NCBI GenBank assembly: GCA_029762595.1
Contig: JARVGJ010000013.1
Span: 1 to 57,800 of the forward strand
Direction of reading: 5' to 3'
Origin: Methanolobus sp.
Lineage (GTDB): Archaea; Halobacteriota; Methanosarcinia; Methanosarcinales; Methanosarcinaceae
DNA length: 57,800 nt
The position numbers were made by a program, and so were the translations under genes. The notes beneath the pieces are model-generated. The model made no database searches. It saw only the letters and a program-made list of their open reading frames with translations, and was not told where the DNA came from. Numbering within the stretch: position 1 is the first letter of the stretch; each line of letters starts with the position of its first letter. Of this stretch, positions 7,888 through 16,616 are shown piece after piece.

Positions 7888-8942
7888 TACCACACCAACC
7901 TGATGTTCTGTAAATACCTGACCACAACATACAGCCTTTCAGGTTTCACACTGTAGTATTCAGCATTCTTCATTATGATATCCTGGTTCTGCATTTCAAA
8001 CAATATCTTGTTGATGAGCATGTCGTCAATATTGCAACTCCAGTTCAGTATATTTTTCATTTCTTCTTTTTTGATATGTCCCATTGAAAGAATAAGATAA
8101 AGAACAAATCTTCCTGTACTTCCAAGATCTATATTAGTATCTATCGTATCAATGCTACTTGTTCTTATAATGGGGTATTCCAGCCATTTATCCCATATTT
8201 CCGTTGCAACCCCTGGATTCCCACTTGATAGCCTTAATATCTCTTTAAATATGATCGATTCTGCTGTTTCATCCGGTTTTTTGTTGAAGAACATTGTGCG
8301 AAGTGCAATATAGTTGATCTTCAGAGTATAAAGATTGATATTGCTGTGGCTGAACTTTTCTTTAATCGGTTTTTTAATTATTCTGAATATCTTCTCTTCC
8401 TCTATTTTTGTGTCATTGATAAACTTGATCTCATCCTCTTCATATTCTGAAAGCAAGAACTTTTTCATATCCCCATGTCCCATTTGGGGAATAGTTATCT
8501 GGATAGGAAAATATCTTCCTATGTCCATCGCCCTGTTAAGATAATTCCACGAATGGATATTCCATGTTGTTATGCATAGTTTGTCATCTGTTGATACCAC
8601 CATTTCAAGGAACTTTTCAAGAACATCAAATCCCCCGATCTTTCTCATATACAGGTAATGACAATTGTCAAACAACATTATCTTATTATCATCTTTAACC
8701 AAAGGTATTTCTTCCTCATTGTTGACTATAGATGAAAAAGTGACCTTCGTCACATTATGAGGATGCATTTTGACGATCTCTTTCAAAAGTTCGGATTTGC
8801 CTGCATAGGGCAATGCCATTATCGCGATATTTATCCTCCTGCCGGATTCAAAATCAGATATTGCAGTTTTTATCCTCTCTATTGTTTCATCCATACCGAA
8901 TATCATTTTCTTCATTGATTCTTTTTCATCCGGCTCAGTCAT
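7887..8942 (-). CDS. P-loop ATPase coupled to the MscS gene
   Basis: 351 residues. A Walker A motif ALPYAGKSELL occurs near residue 46, Walker B is KIMLFDNCHYL near 97, and a sensor-like TTWN is near 136. The rest is mostly helical and ends in what looks like a winged-helix domain (GHIKKEEMKNILNWSCNIDD onward). This resembles archaeal AAA/STAND-type ATPases, but I cannot name a subfamily. ATG at 8942 has AGGTAGG six bases upstream, better than 8948. It forms a two-gene unit with the MscS channel, so it may sense or gate the channel; that is inference from coupling only. Confidence 0.7.
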   Translation of the reverse strand: MTEPDEKESMKKMIFGMDETIERIKTAISDFESGRRINIAIMALPYAGKSELLKEIVKMHPHNVTKVTFSSIVNNEEEIPLVKDDNKIMLFDNCHYLYMRKIGGFDVLEKFLEMVVSTDDKLCITTWNIHSWNYLNRAMDIGRYFPIQITIPQMGHGDMKKFLLSEYEEDEIKFINDTKIEEEKIFRIIKKPIKEKFSHSNINLYTLKINYIALRTMFFNKKPDETAESIIFKEILRLSSGNPGVATEIWDKWLEYPIIRTSSIDTIDTNIDLGSTGRFVLYLILSMGHIKKEEMKNILNWSCNIDDMLINKILFEMQNQDIIMKNAEYYSVKPERLYVVVRYLQNIRLVW

Positions 8943-9081
8943 GATCATCCTACCTTTCTTTATTAGCTATTGTCTTTTAAGAAGCTCTTTATTGCTTTCA
9001 AGCATACAATATAATAAAGCAACATATCTCTATAAATTATAATGTCATACTATTATATATGCCATCCCAAGCCCACTCCTC

Positions 9082-9090
9082 TTATAAATA
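9082..9090 (+). promoter_or_regulatory. Probable TATA box for the FKBP gene
   Basis: TTATAAATA within the 200-base gap between the ATPase gene (leftward) and the FKBP gene (rightward). It would start transcription near 9112. The remainder of 8949-9153 is A+T-rich and must also hold the leftward promoter of the ATPase-MscS pair; I see no further structure. Confidence 0.4.
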
Positions 9091-9219
9091 TTCACTCTGT
9101 TTGTTCCAGTGACATCAGATGCTGTTTTTGCATGCAACCAAAACACCTAAGTAATGTTGTCTCCTCCTTTGAACAAGAAACGAGTTAAAGCTTGTTTTTG
9201 TATAAACCGAGTTGATATT

Positions 9220-9645
9220 TTGCCAATAAAAGACGGAGATACAATAAAGATAGATTATACCGGCACACTTGATGACGGTAATGTTTTCGATAGTTCTGCA
9301 AACCATGATCAACCTCTTGAATTTACAGTAGGTGCAGGTCAGGTCATTCCCGGTTTTGAAGAAGCTGTAAGAGGGATGGAAGCAGGCGAGGAGAAAACAT
9401 TCAGAATAGAGCCGGAAGAAGCTTATGGCGAGCACAACCCTGCTCTGACCCAGACAGTTCCAAGGTCACTGATCCAGTGTGATATGGAATTAGAGGAAGG
9501 GATGATGCTGATGGTGGGAACCGCCGAAGGTCAGCAGATGCCTGCAAGGATCAGCGAGATAAGTGATGAAAACGTAACCCTTGATATGAATCATCCGCTT
9601 GCCGGCAAGGCATTGACCTTCAACATAAAAGTTGTAGAAGCATAA
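9220..9645 (+). CDS. FKBP-type peptidyl-prolyl isomerase (SlyD-like)
   Basis: About 141 residues. IKDGDTIKIDYTGTLDDGNVFDSS opens the FKBP domain (shown as separate parts: KIDYTGTLDDG, FDSS), followed by PLEFTVGAGQVIPGFEEAV, GMEAGEEKT and AYGEHNPAL. The inserted-in-flap domain seen in archaeal short FKBPs and SlyD follows, and the chain returns to the FKBP fold at NHPLAGKALTFNIKV. It catalyses proline isomerisation and has chaperone activity in the cytoplasm. The open frame reaches back to ATG 9154, but those 22 residues look unlike the family; TTG at 9220 would start exactly at the domain. Neither start has a convincing ribosome site. Confidence 0.88.
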   Translation: MPIKDGDTIKIDYTGTLDDGNVFDSSANHDQPLEFTVGAGQVIPGFEEAVRGMEAGEEKTFRIEPEEAYGEHNPALTQTVPRSLIQCDMELEEGMMLMVGTAEGQQMPARISEISDENVTLDMNHPLAGKALTFNIKVVEA

Positions 9646-9661
9646 AAGTAGAAACATAAAC

Positions 9662-9700
9662 AGATATTGGGCTCTTAGATGGGCTCAAAAATATCTTTTT
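9662..9700 (+). terminator. Hairpin with T-run after the FKBP gene
   Basis: AGATATT (9662-9668) pairs with AATATCT (9690-9696), followed at once by a T-run that continues in T-rich sequence to about 9715. It lies 16 bases after the FKBP stop codon. Confidence 0.6.
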
Positions 9701-9927
9701 CTTTTATGTTTTTTCCTCTTATATGCACCTGAAATGCCTTTACAGACCATTTGGTGCTTTTTTGTATTTCATTGAGCCCGGTGTGGAACTTGTAACCACT
9801 CATAATGTTCTTATATTAGTATGCATTTTCAATCATCACGTAATTGATTAGATATATTTGTTTAAAGAATATGGAAATAATAAATTTCGTAAATTCAAGA
9901 TAATTTATGATATAAAGTGATGATAAA

Positions 9928-10470
9928 ATGGTTCCGAAAAAATGCTTTTTGACCAAAGGTGTTGGTGTACACAAAGACCGGTTAGCATCTTTTGAACTGG
10001 CGCTGCGTGCTGCACAAATAGAAAAATACAACCTTGTTACTGTTTCCAGTATCCTTCCACCAAATTGTAAACTGGTATCAAAGGAAGATGGACTGGAGGA
10101 ATTACCAGCAGGTGAGATTGTCCATTGCGTCCTTGCACGTAATGACACAAACGAACCGCACAGACTTGTTTCTGCTGCTGTTGGGACGGCAGTTCCTGTG
10201 AATGAGAACAACTACGGTTACATCTCTGAGCATCATTCTTTTGGTGAGGATGAAATAAAAGCAGGTGAATATGCTGAAGATCTGGCGGCAACAATGCTTG
10301 CGACAACACTTGGTGTGGAATTTGATGCTGATTCTGCATGGCAGGAGAGGGAACAGGTCTATAAGGCCAGTGGACACATATTTGATACTACACACTACTG
10401 CCAGGTCGCATACGGCAATGCAGAAGGCAAGTGGACAACTGTTCTGGCTGCTATGGTATTTGTTGAATGA
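9928..10470 (+). CDS. pdaD: Pyruvoyl-dependent arginine decarboxylase
   Basis: 180 residues. This proenzyme cleaves itself between two serines to form the pyruvoyl cofactor; the site is S40-S41 in TVSSILPPNC, exactly the family sequence. Other family segments are FELALRAAQIEKYNLV, GEIVHCVLAR and the late YCQVAYGNAEGKWTTVLAA. It decarboxylates arginine to agmatine, the first step of polyamine synthesis in methanogens. Length agrees with the M. jannaschii enzyme apart from a shorter N-terminus. It stands alone, with an A+T-rich upstream region, and is convergent with the acetyltransferase gene at 10537. Confidence 0.93.
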   Translation: MVPKKCFLTKGVGVHKDRLASFELALRAAQIEKYNLVTVSSILPPNCKLVSKEDGLEELPAGEIVHCVLARNDTNEPHRLVSAAVGTAVPVNENNYGYISEHHSFGEDEIKAGEYAEDLAATMLATTLGVEFDADSAWQEREQVYKASGHIFDTTHYCQVAYGNAEGKWTTVLAAMVFVE

Positions 10471-10487
10471 AAAAAGGTTAACTATCC

Positions 10488-10505
10488 CTTTATTTTTTTC
10501 TTTTA
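10488..10505 (+). terminator. T-tract between convergent genes
   Basis: CTTTATTTTTTTCTTTTAT follows the pdaD stop by about 20 bases; archaeal 3' ends typically form at such U-rich tracts. No stable hairpin precedes it. Confidence 0.45.
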
Positions 10506-10536
10506 TGACTTTTATTTCATAATACATATGGTAGGA

Positions 10537-10971
10537 TTAGATGATCTTCCGGACCATTGATATGTGTTCTATGCCTGCATCCTGATAAGTATCGCCGCAT
10601 ACTGAAAAACCGAACCTGCTATAGAATCCGATTGCTGTGGTCTGGGATGAAAGCCGAAGCTTTTTTGCTCCAAGTGAGATAGCTTTTTCAATGAGTTTTT
10701 CCATCAGCATCCTTCCAAGTTCCATTTTGCGATATTCTTTGAGGACACAAACTCTCCCTATAATAAAAGAGTTTTCATGTTCACACAATCTTCCTGTAGC
10801 AACAGGTTTTGAATTCCTGTATATGGTCAGATGCAGGGATATATTATCATATTCATCTAGCTCCAGTTCTTCATCTATCTTCTGTTCCTTCACAAAAACC
10901 TCTTTGCGAACCGTGTACGCACCACTGAAGTTATCATATCCTGCTGTCCATTTCATTTCTAATTTCATTTC
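10537..10971 (-). CDS. GNAT acetyltransferase, ElaA-like
   Basis: About 144 residues from ATG 10971. YTVRKEVFVKEQKIDEELELDE is the ElaA-like opening (here: VRKEVFVKEQ), followed by the acetyl-CoA-binding motif A VLKEYRKMELGRMLMEKLI and the family's QTTAIGFYSRFGF ending. It should transfer acetyl from acetyl-CoA to a small amine; substrate unknown. The open frame continues to 11067, but the extra 32 residues (MIHISILGTAGIV...) do not resemble the family. An AGAGGA element sits about 18 bases upstream of the chosen start, which is rather far. Confidence 0.82.
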   Translation of the reverse strand, partial: EMKLEMKWTAGYDNFSGAYTVRKEVFVKEQKIDEELELDEYDNISLHLTIYRNSKPVATGRLCEHENSFIIGRVCVLKEYRKMELGRMLMEKLIEKAISLGAKKLRLSSQTTAIGFYSRFGFSVCGDTYQDAGIEHISMVRKII

Positions 10972-11175
10972 TATTTTGATGATAATTCCTCTTATTGTGT
11001 CATCATTATGATAATACACTTTTTGTCTAACTATTCCAGCAGTTCCTAAAATACTTATGTGAATCATGCGTTTCAGATTTTTTCAATTGTTTCAAATAGA
11101 AAGCCTTAAGTTGATTGATAATTTATCCATAATTGTCTATATTCTATATAGATAGTATTTTCACGGAGGTTCAAA

Positions 11176-11967
11176 ATGAAAAAATCACTGAGTCTTTTAT
11201 TGATAGGATTATTGATCTTAGGATTAGTTGCAGTGTCCGGATGTACGGATAAAGCCGCAACAGCAGGGACGGATGAGACCGAATCGCAGATGCCTGTTTA
11301 TGTAGTAGGGACTGAGCCATATTTCCCGCCGTTCCAATATGCAGATGAGAACAACAACAATGAAATAATAGGTTTTGATATCGATCTTATTAATGCAATT
11401 GCTGCAGATCAGGGCTTCCAAGTAACCTGGAAAGACCTTGGATTCGATGCCCTTATCCCTGCACTCCAGTCAGGACAGATAGATATTATTGCTTCGGGTA
11501 TGACCATAACAGAAGCCCGAGAAGAATCTGTTGACTTCACCAATCCTTATATCAATGCAGGTCTTGCACTGGCAGTTGCAGCTAATAATAATCAGATTCA
11601 GAGCATTGATGACATTCAGGGTAAGGTTGCTGTTGTTCAACAGGGCTCAACAGGTGCTGCAAAGGCTGATGAACTGAAGTCAGAAGGCGTAATCACTGAT
11701 ATCATATACCTTCCACATGTGAGTGATATTGTAATGAGCATCCAGAACGGACGTGGGGATTTCATGATCAATGACCTGCCGGTAACAAATGCTTTCATAT
11801 CGCATAACCCCGGTGTTATTAAGATAGTCGATGACAAGATACAGAGTGAATCATATGGTTTTGCTGTAAGGAACGGGAATACTGAGCTGCTTAACATGCT
11901 CAACGAAGGGCTTGCCAATGTGCAGGCAGATGGAACATACGATCAGATAATGGACAAATATTTCTAA
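11176..11967 (+). CDS. Polar amino acid ABC transporter, binding lipoprotein
   Basis: 263 residues, beginning with a signal peptide and lipobox VSGC (C at about residue 23), so the mature protein would be lipid-anchored outside the membrane. The rest is a family 3 solute-binding protein: GTEPYFPPFQYADENN, IIGFDIDLINAIA, DALIPALQSGQIDII and ASGMTITEAREESVDFTNPY are diagnostic for glutamine/arginine/histidine-type binders. GGAGGTT lies just upstream of ATG. It is the first gene of a binding protein-permease-ATPase set, with a 170-base gap before the permease. Exact ligand unknown. Confidence 0.93.
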   Translation: MKKSLSLLLIGLLILGLVAVSGCTDKAATAGTDETESQMPVYVVGTEPYFPPFQYADENNNNEIIGFDIDLINAIAADQGFQVTWKDLGFDALIPALQSGQIDIIASGMTITEAREESVDFTNPYINAGLALAVAANNNQIQSIDDIQGKVAVVQQGSTGAAKADELKSEGVITDIIYLPHVSDIVMSIQNGRGDFMINDLPVTNAFISHNPGVIKIVDDKIQSESYGFAVRNGNTELLNMLNEGLANVQADGTYDQIMDKYF

Positions 11968-12172
11968 AAAACTGTTCTCTGAGCATTTGTCTACTGGATA
12001 TGCAACTACTTTTGCATATTCTTTTTTTAAATCCAAAGTTCCGACTCATTTTTATCCTGGGTGGAAAAGGCAGGTTTGCAGATACACATCGATATATTTA
12101 TATTCGGTTCATGTATGCCTATTATAGATAATCATATTCTTGTCATCTGCACAAAAAAACGAGGTATTGTCC

Positions 12173-12865
12173 TTGTCCCTTCTATCAACCTATCTTGAAC
12201 ACATAATCAAAGTCTTACCTGACCTGATAGTAGGGTCAATGATAACCATAGAGATTACCTCTTTTTCCCTCTTCTTCGGCATGATCCTTGGAACCATATC
12301 GGGTCTTGGGAAACTGTCCCGCAAAAGGATATTAAGATACTTAAGCATTGTTTACATTGACTTTATACGGGGAACACCTCTGCTTGTTCAGATATTGCTT
12401 TTCTACTATGGTCTGCCGGGTCTTTATTCAAATGTAACGGGTAATCCGCTGAGCATAGATCCGATAATTGCAGGTATTATCGTATGCAGTATAAACAGTG
12501 GTGCCTATATTGCAGAGATAGTCCGTGCTGGCATACAGTCTATAGACCGGGGTCAGATGGAGGCAGCCCGCTCATTGGGTATGAACGAAAGCATGGCTAT
12601 GAGGGAAATAATCCTTCCACAGGCATTCAGGAGGATCATTCCTCCCCTGGGTAATGAGTTCATAGCCCTTTTAAAGGATTCCTCACTGCTTGCTGTCATC
12701 GGCGTACACGAACTACTAAAAACAGGACAGCTTTACATTTCAAGGACATTTGCAGCCTTCCCGGTATACATCGCGGTTGCATTGATGTACCTGATACTGA
12801 CCATCCTTATATCACGGCTGGTGGCATATTCTGAAAGGAGGCTTGGTGTAAGTGATAGAAATTAA
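12173..12865 (+). CDS. Polar amino acid ABC transporter, permease
   Basis: About 230 residues with five or so transmembrane helices. The HisM/GlnP family shows in [19 protein letters not shown] and in the EAA loop [34 protein letters not shown]. It forms the membrane channel of the transporter with the gene products either side. The open frame begins with TTG at 12140, but GAGGT at 12161-12165 fits TTG at 12173 with seven bases of spacing; no ATG start is available. It overlaps the ATPase gene by 14 bases. Confidence 0.92.
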   Translation: MSLLSTYLEHIIKVLPDLIVGSMITIEITSFSLFFGMILGTISGLGKLSRKRILRYLSIVYIDFIRGTPLLVQILLFYYGLPGLYSNVTGNPLSIDPIIAGIIVCSINSGAYIAEIVRAGIQSIDRGQMEAARSLGMNESMAMREIILPQAFRRIIPPLGNEFIALLKDSSLLAVIGVHELLKTGQLYISRTFAAFPVYIAVALMYLILTILISRLVAYSERRLGVSDRN

Positions 12866-13574
12866 AGACCTTCACAAGCAGTTCGGAGAACTTCAAGTAT
12901 TGAAGGGTATCTCTATAGACATTAAAGAGAGTGAAGTGGTCTGTGTCATAGGCCCATCCGGCTCGGGTAAAAGCACCTTTTTGAGATGTATCAATTTACT
13001 TGAGATGCCAAGCTCCGGTGAGATTTTCATTGATGACGAAAAGATAACAGACAGGAAGATCAATATCAACAAGATACGTGAGGAAGCCGGCATGGTGTTC
13101 CAGCATTTCAACCTGTTCCCTCACAAAACAACTATCCAGAACGTGGCCCTTGCACCCATTAAGGTCAGGAAGCTCTCAAAGGCTGAAGCTGAAAAGCGTG
13201 CTCATGACCTGCTGAAGAAAGTCGGACTTGAAGATAAGGCCAACGTCTACCCATCTGCATTGTCCGGTGGCCAGAAACAAAGGGTTGCAATTGCAAGGGC
13301 TCTTGCCATGCATCCGAAGTTGATGCTGTTTGACGAACCAACGTCAGCTCTTGATCCTGAGATGGTAGGCGAGGTCCTTGGGGTCATGAAAGACCTTGCA
13401 CAGGCAGGGATGACCATGGTGGTCGTAACCCATGAGATGGGTTTTGCAAGGGAGGTTGCCGACAGAGTTCTTTTCATGGACGATGGTCTCATAGTCGAGC
13501 AGGGAACCCCGCATGACATATTCTCCAATGCAAAGCATGAAAGAACTCGCTCATTCCTTAGCAAAGTACTTTGA
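12852..13574 (+). CDS. Polar amino acid ABC transporter, ATPase
   Basis: 240 residues from GTG. Walker [10 protein letters not shown] (near 33), Q-loop [11 protein letters not shown], signature [15 protein letters not shown] and Walker [14 protein letters not shown] are all intact, as is the switch histidine in VVTHEMGF. GlnQ/HisP class; it powers import of the amino acid bound by the lipoprotein at 11176. The start lies inside the permease gene, with AAGGAGG at 12836-12842 as ribosome site, so the two are translationally coupled. The gene is convergent with the acetyltransferase at 13641. Confidence 0.95.
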   Translation: MIEIKDLHKQFGELQVLKGISIDIKESEVVCVIGPSGSGKSTFLRCINLLEMPSSGEIFIDDEKITDRKININKIREEAGMVFQHFNLFPHKTTIQNVALAPIKVRKLSKAEAEKRAHDLLKKVGLEDKANVYPSALSGGQKQRVAIARALAMHPKLMLFDEPTSALDPEMVGEVLGVMKDLAQAGMTMVVVTHEMGFAREVADRVLFMDDGLIVEQGTPHDIFSNAKHERTRSFLSKVL

Positions 13575-13640
13575 TAGTCTGTTGAAAATGGATAGATGAA
13601 GGATAATTGCAGGCATGTAAGCGTTCTGGAATGCAACCTG

Positions 13641-14141
13641 TTATTTTCTTTTTGCAAGTTCTTCTATACCTTTCTCTTCCAGTCTGTACAGAAGCCATTC
13701 CTTCTGCAGCTCCCCACCAAAGTGTTCATAGAATTTCCTTGCAGGATTCCAGTCAAGTACGCTCCACTCCATCCTGCCGCAGTTACGTTCTTTTGCTATC
13801 TGCCCGCAACGTACCATGAGTTCTTTTCCCACACCAAGACCACGGTATCTGGGGTAAACGAATATATCCTCTATATAGAGGCCGGGTTTTCCGGCAAAGG
13901 AAGAGAAATTATGGTAAAATATGATAAAACCGGCAGCATCTCTGTGAACCTCGGCTATTATGGCCTCAGCATAAGGTCTTTTACCAAAGAGGGCATGTCT
14001 TAGATCATCCTCTGTTGAAAGGACCCTGTCACTTAGCCCCTCAAACTTGGCCAGTGACCTTACAAGATCCATGATAAGCGGGATATCCTGTTCTTTGGCC
14101 GCTCTCACAGTAATGTTATGTTTAACGGGATTCATTTCCAT
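13641..14141 (-). CDS. GNAT acetyltransferase, diamine/thialysine type
   Basis: 166 residues. The fold is that of spermidine/spermine or thialysine N-acetyltransferases: TVRAAKEQDIPLIMDLVRSLAKFEG, then GLYIEDIFVYPRYRGLGVGKEL (acetyl-CoA motif RGLGVG near 104) and WSVLDWNPARKFYEHFGG. It probably acetylates a polyamine or lysine analogue; pdaD four genes away makes a polyamine substrate attractive but unproven. ATG at 14141 has AAAGGTAAG directly upstream. Confidence 0.87.
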   Translation of the reverse strand: MEMNPVKHNITVRAAKEQDIPLIMDLVRSLAKFEGLSDRVLSTEDDLRHALFGKRPYAEAIIAEVHRDAAGFIIFYHNFSSFAGKPGLYIEDIFVYPRYRGLGVGKELMVRCGQIAKERNCGRMEWSVLDWNPARKFYEHFGGELQKEWLLYRLEEKGIEELAKRK

Positions 14142-14263
14142 GTTCTTACCTTTGATATATTATAATTCCTTTGATCTGGTGTAATTAATATTATCCTGTA
14201 TTAAGAGCGTTAACTTCTCATGCTATTAGGAACACAGATATTTTTAATGAACTGCCCGAAGGT

Positions 14264-14460
14264 GTGCATTCATATGAAAAAAAGATATATGTTGCAAAAA
14301 TTGTAATAATAATTCCTGTTGTCTTTGCATTGCTAGCCGCAATATTTACCGGGCGCTGCAGGAAAGGATATTCTTTTCATTATTTGTCGCCATTCCATTG
14401 GGGTTAGTGGCCTTTGCACTGAAATTTGTCTGCAAGTACAGGCAAAAGAATGAATACTGA
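14264..14460 (+). pseudogene. Broken small membrane protein (possible)
   Basis: Two hydrophobic stretches lie in different frames on the same strand. From GTG 14264 one frame reads ...YVAKIVIIIPVVFALLAAIF and then loses hydrophobicity and stops. After a one-base shift around 14350 another frame gives FFSLFVAIPLGLVAFALKF and ends KYRQKNEY at TGA 14458-14460. Together they would make a two-helix protein of about 65 residues, so a single frameshift is the simplest reading. No convincing ribosome site is seen; it may be a remnant or simply non-coding. Confidence 0.3.
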
Positions 14461-14480
14461 ACAATTAAATAGGTAACAAT

Positions 14481-15284
14481 ATGCCATTACTCACAATACT
14501 GTCGTGTAAGATACTGCAGGACGAGATAGTACACATCCTTAACAACGACCCTTCGGTGAACGAAATATTGGTCGTTAGTAACGGACATGAGAAGGATCTC
14601 ATCTCAAAACTTCAGGCCACCGGCCTGGATTACCGGCTCATGTCCCCGGAAGAACTATCCGTGGGTGCCATGGCTCACAGAGCTGACCCATGTAATTACA
14701 CGGTCATGGTGTACATGGTCGAACTTGCTTTGCACGAGTTCCCCAAGATGCTCAAAAAAGAGGTATACAGGCTTGTAGAAGAGTTGAGTGGGTATTCCAG
14801 CGGTATACTCATGTTCTATGGGCTTTGCGGCAACGTTTTCGACAAAATAGAAGCAGACTTTGAACATCTGGAGGCAAGCTGTCCTGTCAGGATACTCAGG
14901 GATGACACGCGCACAGTTGATGATTGTGTGGGTGCTACACTTGGAGGCTGCAGGGAATACCTGGCAACTCTTAAGAAGTTCAGTGATCAGGGTACATTCC
15001 TTTTTACGCCAATGTTCGCTCATGCCTGGAGGGAGATCATGCGTGTCGACCCTCAAAAACCCGACGAGACCATAGGGATGCTAAGGAAGGTCAATGACAT
15101 TACCGGATACAAGCGGGTTGCCAAGATCAGGACAGGTTTACCATATACAGAAGATTTCGATGCCAAGGTGGATGAGTTTGCAAAGATATTCGATTTTGAG
15201 GTGCTTGAGATAGAGGGTGGCCAGGACATATTCGAGAACTGTTATCATGCGATAAAGAAAGAGATAGTTGGAATCGGCAGGTGA
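14481..15284 (+). CDS. DUF1638 family protein, copy B
   Basis: 267 residues, a paralogue of the gene at 4983-5783. Shared landmarks are [20 protein letters not shown], a central [10 protein letters not shown], the [10 protein letters not shown] segment, a [11 protein letters not shown] block and a [10 protein letters not shown] end. Conserved cysteines (C9, the C of GLCGN and the C of DDC) could be ligands. The family is methanogen-centred and its reaction is unknown to me. ATG follows AAATAGGTAACAAT, with AGGT as ribosome site. Only four bases separate its stop from the msrA start, so the two are probably one transcript. Confidence 0.8.
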   Translation: MPLLTILSCKILQDEIVHILNNDPSVNEILVVSNGHEKDLISKLQATGLDYRLMSPEELSVGAMAHRADPCNYTVMVYMVELALHEFPKMLKKEVYRLVEELSGYSSGILMFYGLCGNVFDKIEADFEHLEASCPVRILRDDTRTVDDCVGATLGGCREYLATLKKFSDQGTFLFTPMFAHAWREIMRVDPQKPDETIGMLRKVNDITGYKRVAKIRTGLPYTEDFDAKVDEFAKIFDFEVLEIEGGQDIFENCYHAIKKEIVGIGR

Positions 15285-15288
15285 TCAG

Positions 15289-15801
15289 ATGAGGGCTAAA
15301 GAAGACTTATTAAGACAGGGTTACCAGATAGCAACCTTTGCAGCTGGCTGCTTCTGGGGAGTGGAATCGATCTTCAGAAAGGTGAAGGGTGTGGAATTCA
15401 CACAGGTGGGTTATACCGGAGGTAAAAAAGAGAATCCCACATACAAGGAGGTATGTAGCGGAAACACCGGACATGCAGAGGCAGTGGAAGTTGTTTTCAA
15501 TCCCTCGACAGTATCATATGATAAATTGCTTGAACTCTTCTGGGAATTACATGACCCAACCACCCTTAACAGACAGGGACCAGACATTGGTACACAGTAC
15601 CGCTCAGCAATATTCTATCATAGTGCAGAACAGCAGCATGCTGCCATAGACTTAAAGGCAAAGCTGCAAAATTCAGGCAGATACGGGGGAGAGATAGTGA
15701 CCCAGATAGTGCCTGCGGGGCCATTTTACCGTGCAGAGGAATATCATCAGCAATATTTCGAAAAAATGGGCAGGGAAGGTGGATGTATCATAAAGTACTG
15801 A
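15289..15801 (+). CDS. msrA: Peptide methionine sulfoxide reductase MsrA
   Basis: 170 residues from ATG 15289 (AGGTGATC upstream); the longer TTG frame from 15268 would overlap the DUF1638 gene. The catalytic motif GCFWGVE lies near residue 20, and [13 protein letters not shown] and the late YHQQYFEK are all family-typical. It reduces the S-epimer of methionine sulfoxide in proteins using thioredoxin-like donors. The usual C-terminal recycling cysteine is C166 in GGCIIKY. Repair of oxidised proteins makes sense in an anaerobe exposed to oxygen. Confidence 0.94.
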   Translation: MRAKEDLLRQGYQIATFAAGCFWGVESIFRKVKGVEFTQVGYTGGKKENPTYKEVCSGNTGHAEAVEVVFNPSTVSYDKLLELFWELHDPTTLNRQGPDIGTQYRSAIFYHSAEQQHAAIDLKAKLQNSGRYGGEIVTQIVPAGPFYRAEEYHQQYFEKMGREGGCIIKY

Positions 15802-15877
15802 AAGAGAGGAAGAGCTTTGTGTGAGGTCCAACCCAAAAGCCTATAAGTTTAAAATCGAATGTATCATAGGTGAAGAT

Positions 15878-16114
15878 ATGCAGGAATTCACACTTGAAGA
15901 AGTTGCAAAATATAATGGCAAAGAAGGAGAAAAAGCATATGTCGTATATGCAGGTAATGTCTACGATGTGAGTGATAGCGATTTCTGGAGTGATGGGGAA
16001 CATATGGGACTGCATGAGGCAGGAGATGATCTTACCGAAGCCCTGGATCTGGAAGCCCCGCATGAGACGGACGCACTGGAGAATTATCCAATTGTAGGTA
16101 CGATAAAAAAGTAA
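15878..16114 (+). CDS. Cytochrome b5-like haem/steroid-binding domain protein
   Basis: 78 residues. FTLEEVAKYNGKEGEKAYVVYAG and VYDVSDSDFW followed by HMGLHEAGDDLTEAL and PHETDALENYPIVGTI match the small stand-alone b5-like proteins of anaerobes. Two histidines (in EHMGLH and PHE) are available as ligands, though haem binding has not been shown for most relatives. ATG at 15878 has AGGTGAAGAT directly upstream; the earlier part of the open frame (from 15821) has no such site. It follows msrA by 76 bases. Confidence 0.85.
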   Translation: MQEFTLEEVAKYNGKEGEKAYVVYAGNVYDVSDSDFWSDGEHMGLHEAGDDLTEALDLEAPHETDALENYPIVGTIKK

Positions 16115-16335
16115 GGAGTTTTATATAAGGGCTCACGGAGGATATAAAAGGTTAATTCGAATATGAATGATGGGCCTTTATAAGGTTCACTTTCAACACG
16201 AATGCTTCCTCCGTGCATTTCAACATATTTTTTGACAATTGCAAGTTCCAGCCCTGTTACTTCGTAATCTTTGTTTAACGCTGAGCTCACTTGTCTGGAA
16301 GACTGGAACAGTTCTATCATATCATCAGGAGATGC
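16084..16335 (-). pseudogene. Histidine kinase C-terminal remnant
   Basis: The frame reads ASPDDMIELFQSSRQVSSALN and then GLELAIVKKYVEMHGGSIRVESE and FIFELTF, which are the N, G1 and G2 box regions of a sensor histidine kinase ATPase domain. The glycine box TGLGLA has become TGLELA, the GKGS turn is PYKGPS, and an in-frame stop lies just upstream of ASPDD. Nothing of the HisKA or sensor part remains. Its 3' end runs into the opposite b5-like gene. Clearly a decayed fragment. Confidence 0.75.
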
Positions 16336-16453
16336 CTATTAAGAAGTCTTTTGATTTTATTCATTCACTGACTTTTTCTCTTGACACAAATCGCTTGTAT
16401 CATCAGTGAATTCTACAATTCTTTTAATGTAAATCCCTTCTAAAATTAACCAC

Positions 16454-16482
16454 ATTATCCCACAAGATTTTGTGGGGATAAT
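16454..16482. other. Strong inverted repeat
   Basis: ATTATCCCACAA and TTGTGGGGATAAT form a 12-base-pair stem with a single bulged base and a GATT loop. It lies about 120 bases upstream of the FAD synthetase TATA box in a 260-base stretch (16336-16580) without genes. It could be a 3' end structure of the dead kinase transcript or a small mobile remnant. Confidence 0.6.
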
Positions 16483-16570
16483 ATGTTTCTGTATTGTTTA
16501 AGGTCTGTTTTATCTTTTTTTGGAAATAACAATGATTAAATAATCTGCACTTACTGGGTTCAGAGCTATC

Positions 16571-16577
16571 TTTATAA
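16571..16577 (+). promoter_or_regulatory. TATA box of the FAD synthetase gene
   Basis: TTTATAA predicts a transcription start near 16600. That makes the ATG at 16581 unlikely as a start and supports TTG at 16617 with AGGTGA (16607-16612) as ribosome site. Confidence 0.5.
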
Positions 16578-16616
16578 CTTATGCTTGTTTATAGGGTGCT
16601 TCATACAGGTGATTTT

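Noticed and set aside
9115-9435. Minus-strand ORF with AAAGGAGGAGA nearby
   Set aside because: The SD-like sequence is not followed by a start codon in frame and the ORF is antisense to the FKBP gene.
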